Positions 59,074 through 64,000 of a DNA stretch of 64,000 bases are shown one piece after another. The position numbers were made by a program, and so were the translations under genes. Origin of the DNA: Fibrobacterota bacterium (lineage in GTDB: Bacteria > Fibrobacterota > Fibrobacteria > UBA11236); contig JAEKLQ010000043.1 in NCBI GenBank assembly GCA_019509785.1, forward strand, positions 1 to 64,000, given 5' to 3'. Every line of letters starts with the position of its first letter. Within the stretch, counting starts at the first letter, position 1. A model generated the notes under the pieces. That model did no database searches, was not told where the DNA came from, and worked only from the letters and a program-made list of their open reading frames with translations.

Positions 59074-60201
59074 TCAGCTATCGTCATTCTTGCGATGGCC
59101 GGAATCGAAACGGAAATTGTTGAATTCGAATCCGATCCGGGTTTTCCAGGTTCTTAGCGAGTAATACGCGATGGGCTGGGCGTAGCCCCTTTCCACGGTA
59201 ACGAACCCCAGGATGGGCAGGTGCCACCAGCGTCCCTTGAACGTGGCATGATAGGACTGGTTGGCGAACATGTCTTCGAGGTTCCCGCATTGGACGCCTC
59301 CGGATTGGATCCCGAGACCAATGGAACCGTACGTCCAGGGAAGGTTGGGGAGGTGGATGTATTTCAACAAGAAGAAGTCCGTGGGCACGATCGTCGTCAA
59401 TTCGAACTGGGATCCGTCATACTGCCAGATGTGGGGCTTTTCCCCGTCGCTGTAAAAAATAGAGGAGTCTTCCAGTCCCGAGAACCGTAATTCGGTCTGG
59501 TTCATGTATTCCTTCAGCAAGAAGAAGGTGTCGAATTTCCAGCTACCGAATTTGAAATGGAAGGTGGCGGCCTGCGAGAGGTAGTTCCAACCCATGGAAG
59601 CGAAATCCTGGACGATATACCCCTCGGGGAATGATTTCTTGATCGCGTTATACTGGCTGTCGCTTTCGATGAACATGCCGTTGGATTCGTGGGCGATCGC
59701 GACCGAATAGTCATATCCCTTTAAATACTTGCGGGAAGCGAGCCGGGACAGTTGGACGGAAAACTCCGGATTTTGCAGACGGGAAATGACGGGCCCGGAT
59801 TGCTCCGAATCGAAGTAGAAGTCGTACAAGCCCTGGTAGATCATGGCGAAAGAGAGCGCCGTCTTCCGCCCGAGCAAGGAGAGCTTTATGCCCGGGCTTA
59901 CGAAAAAGGAGGGATGGCTATAGCTGCGGAAGTACTTCGTATCCGAAACGAAGTCATACGAGAAAGTCGTCGGTTTGAGCAAGATGCCGCTCTCGAATAC
60001 GACGTGCCCGGCGGAAGATTTGATCACGGGTAAGCGGCCCGATATGATCGCATTCGTGTCGCAAGCCGGTTTCGGCGCGTTTTCCTCAACGAACACGGTG
60101 TCATCCGGTAGCTTCGTTTTGCCGAGGCCATCAAGCGTGCGGACATCCGAGGCGAATGCGCATATGTTCAAGAGGGCGATGAAAACTACGAATTGGATCA
60201 T
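59074..60201 (-). CDS. PldA-like outer membrane phospholipase A
   Basis: The 375-residue exported protein (signal residues 1-17) contains AIAHESNGMF, matching the HxSNG active-site motif of outer membrane phospholipase A. H171 and S173 pair with N185 in SQYNAI, and the His-Asn spacing of 14 is the same as H142 and N156 of E. coli PldA. Alternating aromatic strands throughout suggest a barrel. It probably hydrolyses phospholipids in the outer leaflet. The base composition is more AT-rich than the neighbouring genes, a sign of possible transfer. A promoter with palindrome lies upstream. Confidence 0.72.
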   Translation of the reverse strand: MIQFVVFIALLNICAFASDVRTLDGLGKTKLPDDTVFVEENAPKPACDTNAIISGRLPVIKSSAGHVVFESGILLKPTTFSYDFVSDTKYFRSYSHPSFFVSPGIKLSLLGRKTALSFAMIYQGLYDFYFDSEQSGPVISRLQNPEFSVQLSRLASRKYLKGYDYSVAIAHESNGMFIESDSQYNAIKKSFPEGYIVQDFASMGWNYLSQAATFHFKFGSWKFDTFFLLKEYMNQTELRFSGLEDSSIFYSDGEKPHIWQYDGSQFELTTIVPTDFFLLKYIHLPNLPWTYGSIGLGIQSGGVQCGNLEDMFANQSYHATFKGRWWHLPILGFVTVERGYAQPIAYYSLRTWKTRIGFEFNNFRFDSGHRKNDDS

Positions 60202-60253
60202 CCGGTCTCCCGTTCAGAAGAATTGTTCCTAAAGCATCATTGGCCCGCCTTTG

Positions 60254-60290
60254 ATTCTATACCGGGATGAAACCGTAACCTTGGGGTTAC
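60254..60290 (-). promoter_or_regulatory. promoter with palindrome before the PldA-like gene
   Basis: On the minus strand TATAGAAT (60254-60261) is a good -10. GTAACC and GGTTAC (60275-60280 and 60285-60290) form a perfect inverted repeat around TTGG, and cover the place of the -35. It could be an operator, or the terminator stem of hemE, which ends at 60365. Confidence 0.45.
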
Positions 60291-60364
60291 TCAATTATTG
60301 AAGCGGAGGGAACGCGAGGATTCCGGAAGAAACGGAACCGGAGAATGGACCGGTAGGGTCGCGC

Positions 60365-61426
60365 TTAAGCTTCGTGGACCGCGTCCACGAAGGCGCGCGC
60401 GTGATCAGGATTGATGTCCGGCAATATCCCGTGGCCCAGATTGAAAATGTGCGGGCGGCCGGCAACTTGCGCTTTCATCGCTTTCACCTTCGCGCGGATG
60501 ATTTCCGGAGGCGCGTATAGGGTGCAGGGATCCAGGTTCCCTTGGAACACTTGCTTCGGATAGGCCTTCACGGCATCCGACAGGTTCACCCTCCAATCCA
60601 GTCCCACCACGTCGGCGCCCAGGGAGACGAAATGCGGCAGCAGGTGCGGCGCCCCGTTGGCGTAATGGATTACGGGGACGCCCGGATGCGCGGCCTTCAC
60701 CTCGGCAATGAGGCGGCGCGTATGCGGAAGCACGTGATCGCGATACTCGTCCGGACCCAGATAGCCCGCCCAGGAATCCATGATGGTCAGCACGTCGGCG
60801 CCCTGCCTGGCCTGTTCCCGCAAATAGGCCGAAGTCACCGAGGCAAGCTTGCCCATCAAGATCGCGAATACTTCCGGCCTCGAAAAGAGCAGAGCCTTGA
60901 GCCTGGCCAATTCCTTCGACGATCCGCCCTCCACCATGTAGGAAGCCACCGTGAAGGGGCCGCCGGCGAAGCCGATCAAGGGGCCGCGATTCGCCAGGGC
61001 CTTTTTCGACAGGCGGATGCCTTCGAAAACGTAAGCCAGGCTGGAGTTGAGATCGCCTTCGGGAAGCGCGCGTATGGCCGCGTCATCGCGCAGGGGGTTG
61101 GCGATGACCGGCCCCTTGTGCTCTTGGAACTCGACCTGCAATCCCATAGGGGGAAGCAAGACCAGGATATCCGAGAAGAGGATGGCCGCATCCACGCCGA
61201 CTTGATCGAAGGGTTGCAAGGTCACTTCCGCCACCTGTTCCGGCGCGCGGCAGAAATCCATGAACGACGGGAAGCCGGCGCGCACGCGCCGATAGTCGGC
61301 CAGGTAGCGGCCGGCCTGGCGCATGATCCACACGGGAGGCCGCGCCGGCATACGGCCCAGGGCGGCATCGAGCAGGGAGCGGTTCTTCAGTCCTTGGCCG
61401 GCGGGGGCGGGGGAAGCTTCGGGCAT
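60365..61426 (-). CDS. hemE: uroporphyrinogen decarboxylase
   Basis: The 353-residue enzyme converts uroporphyrinogen III to coproporphyrinogen III in haem synthesis. PVWIMRQAGRYLADYR near residue 31 and GPLIGFAGGPFTVASYMVEG near residue 148 are its signatures, and the N-terminal Arg and the Asp of LFSDILVLL contact substrate. A TTG nine bases earlier and ATG 61426 are both possible starts; no strong ribosome-binding site is seen. PrmA lies 79 bases upstream on the same strand. Confidence 0.95.
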   Translation of the reverse strand: MPEASPAPAGQGLKNRSLLDAALGRMPARPPVWIMRQAGRYLADYRRVRAGFPSFMDFCRAPEQVAEVTLQPFDQVGVDAAILFSDILVLLPPMGLQVEFQEHKGPVIANPLRDDAAIRALPEGDLNSSLAYVFEGIRLSKKALANRGPLIGFAGGPFTVASYMVEGGSSKELARLKALLFSRPEVFAILMGKLASVTSAYLREQARQGADVLTIMDSWAGYLGPDEYRDHVLPHTRRLIAEVKAAHPGVPVIHYANGAPHLLPHFVSLGADVVGLDWRVNLSDAVKAYPKQVFQGNLDPCTLYAPPEIIRAKVKAMKAQVAGRPHIFNLGHGILPDINPDHARAFVDAVHEA

Positions 61427-61505
61427 ATTGGGCAATTTAGATCAAAAGCGGTCCGGTCCCCCAGCCAAGCGACGGACGGATCCGCTGGCGAATAGTGCCG
61501 GCTTG

Positions 61506-62378
61506 TCATTCCACGCAAGCGGAGAAGCCCCACCATCCGTCCATTTCGGTTTCCTGGACGATCCGGAAAGGCGAAGTTTCCCGCCATTCCAGGAAGTGGC
61601 GCTTGTCTTCCAAGCGCTGCCCGGAGACCACGAAGATCCCGGGACCGGCCAGGGACTTGGAGCCCTTGGGGGCCAGGCGCGTGCGCAGTTCCTCTCGGAA
61701 TGGCCACAGCTCGGTGCGGATCATATTGCAGATCACGACGCCGAAGCGGGCCTGCGGCGAGAGCGCTCCGGTTTCGCCGATAAGAGTGCGGAAGCGGCAT
61801 CCCGGGGGAGGCGGATTGAGGACCAGATTCTCGTCCAGGCAGGGGCCCACCACGGGATCGATATCGAGGGCGATGACTTCGGAAGCCCCTAATTGGGCCG
61901 CGTAAAGGGCCAGGATGCCGGTCCCGGTGCCGATATCCAGCACGGAGGCCCCTCGCATATCGGCCTTCTCCAGCAGCAAGGCGGCGATGCGGGTGGATTC
62001 GTGGGAGCCCGTCCCGAAGGCCATCTTTGCTTCCAGGCGGATGATATGCCGGGCTCCCGGCGGGGCTTCGATCCAAGGCGGGATGACCGTCAGGGCTTCG
62101 GTCACCGGTACTGGCGTTTGCCGATCCCGCCAACTGCGATCCCAATCCTCGATGCTGGCTTCGCCGGAGGCCAGCCCGGGCCGATCCGAGAATCGATCGC
62201 GGGCCGCGGCCAGTTCCGCGGCCGATCCGAAAAAGCCCTTCAGCAGGATGCCCTCCGGATGCGGGCCCCCTTCCTCCACTTCCTCCACGCCCGTGGCTCC
62301 GGTCTCGAATAAGCCGTCCTGATCGAGTTCCAGGCGGTCCGCCCCAGCGCGAAACGTCAGCCACCAATAGGAATCCAA
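61506..62378 (-). CDS. prmA: ribosomal protein L11 methyltransferase
   Basis: The 290-residue protein has the SAM motif VLDIGTGTGILALYAAQLG near residue 142, AFGTGSHEST near residue 118 and CNMIRTELWPF near residue 217 in PrmA order. PrmA trimethylates L11. I set the start at TTG 62378 (SYWWLTFRAGADRLE follows), where GGGAGG lies just upstream and the family N-terminus begins; a longer frame to 62537 crosses the divergent gene's leader. An in-sequence AGGAGG-GTG nearby (62427) is in another frame and is rejected. Confidence 0.85.
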   Translation of the reverse strand: MDSYWWLTFRAGADRLELDQDGLFETGATGVEEVEEGGPHPEGILLKGFFGSAAELAAARDRFSDRPGLASGEASIEDWDRSWRDRQTPVPVTEALTVIPPWIEAPPGARHIIRLEAKMAFGTGSHESTRIAALLLEKADMRGASVLDIGTGTGILALYAAQLGASEVIALDIDPVVGPCLDENLVLNPPPPGCRFRTLIGETGALSPQARFGVVICNMIRTELWPFREELRTRLAPKGSKSLAGPGIFVVSGQRLEDKRHFLEWRETSPFRIVQETEMDGWWGFSACVE

Positions 62379-62456
62379 AGCGCCTCCCGACCCTGCCAAA
62401 TCGTGCCAGAGGGGCAAATATAGGCACTTCTCCTCCTGTCCCAGGGAGTCTTTTCT

Positions 62457-62462
62457 TATATT
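62457..62462 (+). promoter_or_regulatory. possible -10 box of the polyprenyl synthase gene
   Basis: TATATT within TCTTATATTACCC lies 58 bases before the start. The -35 region is not recognisable. Confidence 0.35.
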
Positions 62463-62520
62463 ACCCGGTCCACCAATCGCCTTCCGAGGCCGGCGCAGCC
62501 GCCCGGAAACAAGGAGTCCA

Positions 62521-63531
62521 GTGAGCGAGTCCATCACCGCGCCGGCATCCTACGAGCAAGTGCTCATGGATGCCCGCGCCTGCGTGGCCGAAGCCCTGGA
62601 TCAGGTCCATACGGTCATGCTGGAAGTGGCCGAGCATGCTCCCGGCAAGCTTTCCGGCCAATTGAATTCCCTGCTGGTGCGGAAAGGCAAACGCATCCGC
62701 TCCACGTTCCTCTTCTTGTTGGCTTCGTGCGGCAAGAACGGGCTTTCGGAAAGGGCGGTGCGGGCGGCCGCGGCCATCGAACTCATCCACCTGGCATCCC
62801 TGGTCCACGACGACATCATCGACGACAGCGACTTGCGCCGCAACGAGAAGACCGCCCATAAACGCTGGGGCAACCGCATGGCGGTGCTCTTGGGCGACTA
62901 TACCTTGGCCAAGTCGATGGAGATGGTGTGGAGCGATCGCGATCATCGCATTCCCTTGAGCCTTTCCAAGGCCTCCAGCCGTTTGATCATGGCCGAGGTG
63001 ATGGAAGTGGAAGGCGCCGGCAACGCCGATCTCTCGCTGGAACAATACTTCGCCGTCATCGAAGGGAAGACGGCGGCTTTGCTGATGGCGTGCGGGGAAT
63101 GCGGCGCCGTCCTGGCCGGATTCGACGAGGCCATGGTGCGGCAGGGTCTGGAATTGGGCCGCAACTTCGGGATGGCTTTCCAGATCATCGACGACTTGCT
63201 CGATTTCGGGTACGGGGCCGAGAACCTGGATAAGCGGACCTTCTCGGATTTGAAGAACGGTTATTTCACGCTTCCCCTGATCCTTTTCTTCGAGTCGTGC
63301 ACGCCGGCGGAACGCCAACGCATGTTGGGCCTGCTCGCGAACGCCGGTTCGGAAGCCGGGCAGGCGGAGATCAAAAACCTGCTGCAAGCGCATTCGGCGT
63401 TCCAGAAGGCGCGCGATATCGCCATCGATAAAGTCAACGCCTGCATGCCGTTCCTCGAAAGCCTTCCGGACACGCCGGCGGCGGGCCATCTCAAGCGGGT
63501 GTGCCGACTGATGACCGAACGCTCCCTCTAG
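62521..63531 (+). CDS. polyprenyl diphosphate synthase, all-trans type
   Basis: The 336-residue enzyme has the two Asp-rich motifs of trans-prenyl synthases: DDIIDDSDLRR near residue 98 and DDLLD near residue 223, with GKRIRSTFLFLL near residue 58. It makes octaprenyl/solanesyl-type chains for the quinone side chain, or shorter chains. The GTG start follows AAGGAG at good spacing. It is divergent from prmA and convergent with mltG. Confidence 0.93.
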   Translation: MSESITAPASYEQVLMDARACVAEALDQVHTVMLEVAEHAPGKLSGQLNSLLVRKGKRIRSTFLFLLASCGKNGLSERAVRAAAAIELIHLASLVHDDIIDDSDLRRNEKTAHKRWGNRMAVLLGDYTLAKSMEMVWSDRDHRIPLSLSKASSRLIMAEVMEVEGAGNADLSLEQYFAVIEGKTAALLMACGECGAVLAGFDEAMVRQGLELGRNFGMAFQIIDDLLDFGYGAENLDKRTFSDLKNGYFTLPLILFFESCTPAERQRMLGLLANAGSEAGQAEIKNLLQAHSAFQKARDIAIDKVNACMPFLESLPDTPAAGHLKRVCRLMTERSL

Positions 63532-63547
63532 CGCGGTCAAGCGCTGC

Positions 63548-64000
63548 CTACCTGGCCTCCGCCTTCCGGACGGTCTTCGTCTTCCCGCCCTTCGGCTTCT
63601 CCATCCCGCGCTTCACGCGATTGGCCGCCGCCACGTCCTTGAAATGCATGTGGTCGGAATTATCCACCGAGAAAAAGTGCTCGCGCGACCCGTCGTCCTT
63701 GGCGACGAAGTACATCTTGTCGGTATTCAACGGCCGCAGGGCGGCCCGTAAAGCGCCCCGGCCGGGATTGCAGATGGGGCCGGGCGGAAGCCCCGTGAAC
63801 TTGCGGGTGTTGTACGGCGAATCGCAGTTAAGGTCCGAGACCAACAAAGGGCCGGTGGGTTTCCGCACCGCGAAACGCACGGTGGGATCGGCGCCAAGGC
63901 TCCAGCCCTGGTTCAACCGGTTCCAGAACACTCCCGCGATGGGTTCCTGCTCCTGGGGCACGGCGGCTTCTTTTTCCACGATAGAAGCGAGGGTCACCCA
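63548..64000 (-). CDS. mltG: endolytic murein transglycosylase, 3' part
   Basis: The window edge cuts this minus-strand gene; only the C-terminal ~150 residues are seen. TLASIVEKEAAVPQEQ holds the catalytic Glu of the YceG/MltG family, WNRLNQGWSLGADPTV and SPYNTRKFTGLPPGPICNPG are family signatures, and the tail is Lys-rich. MltG cuts nascent glycan strands at the inner membrane. It ends 16 bases from the stop of the polyprenyl synthase gene, which is convergent. Confidence 0.93.
   Translation of the reverse strand, partial: WVTLASIVEKEAAVPQEQEPIAGVFWNRLNQGWSLGADPTVRFAVRKPTGPLLVSDLNCDSPYNTRKFTGLPPGPICNPGRGALRAALRPLNTDKMYFVAKDDGSREHFFSVDNSDHMHFKDVAAANRVKRGMEKPKGGKTKTVRKAEAR

Noticed and set aside
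61387-62427. 346-codon frame starting GTG after a strong AGGAGG
   Set aside because: It covers prmA in another frame, and is Arg/Gly-rich without domains. The AGGAGG is probably chance or only helps ribosomes reach the TTG start.
1-64000. mobile elements, CRISPR, phage or integron genes
   Set aside because: No transposase, integrase, recombinase or regular spaced repeats were found; the only notable repeat is the single inverted repeat near 23 kb.

Overview
The window is high-GC bacterial chromosome with dense, mostly intergenic-poor gene packing, many 4-base start/stop overlaps and two tRNA genes. It encodes an outer membrane assembly pair of TamA/TamB type, several lipoproteins, a PldA-like outer membrane phospholipase and MltG, so the host is a diderm. 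The mix of PEGA, PD40 and TPR envelope proteins, a DUF4301 protein and a receiver-DUF2225 fusion fits the FCB group (for example Fibrobacterota or relatives), but this is inference; no rRNA is present to settle it. No CRISPR array, transposase, integrase or phage gene was seen.

Layout. 1-1.2 kb: a nearly gene-free stretch with one hairpin terminator, then tRNA-Gly(CCC). 1.2-5.4 kb: an aconitase lacking one expected cluster cysteine, a 51-residue conserved-type small protein, and an erythromycin-esterase-family protein. 5.4-17.1 kb: a ten-gene minus-strand carbohydrate cluster (glycogen-debranching-type enzyme, two glycosyltransferases, GH43, phytanoyl-CoA-type dioxygenase, a GH1/RmlD fusion, UDP-galactopyranose mutase, a second GH1 protein and a small partner), flanked by divergent galactokinase. 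18.5-23 kb: DUF4301 protein and a large parvulin/TPR lipoprotein. 23-25.2 kb: a partner-switching operon (STAS, STAS-HATPase fusion, HATPase) next to a perfect 27-bp inverted repeat made of GGG tracts, and an orphan FlhB C-terminal domain protein with an extended -10 box placed for leaderless transcription. 25.4-31.3 kb: TamB-like and TamA-like genes.

31.4-43.6 kb is the most unusual part. A PEGA protein and a CsgG/FlgO-like protein precede a tightly packed eight-gene run: a membrane-anchored TPR protein, a PD40 (TolB-like) propeller, a TPR protein with an apparent frameshift, an oligopeptide-type binding protein, a small lipoprotein, two permeases and one fused double ATPase. The interleaving of envelope-scaffold genes with a complete peptide-type ABC importer suggests a dedicated multi-protein transport or signalling system; its function is not known to me.

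43.6-64 kb is mostly housekeeping with some accessory genes: zinc-ribbon protein, AcpS, methyltransferases, FHA protein divergent from a receiver-DUF2225 fusion, a glycosyltransferase, a geranylgeranyl-reductase-type flavoprotein with ferredoxin, a radical SAM/DUF2344 protein, Ppx/GppA, an RsuA-family pseudouridine synthase, a barrel-HEAT protein, QueA, a lipoprotein, PldA-like phospholipase, HemE, PrmA, polyprenyl synthase and the 3' end of mltG. Several plus-strand genes share a TATATT box without a clear -35, perhaps a lineage-specific promoter style.
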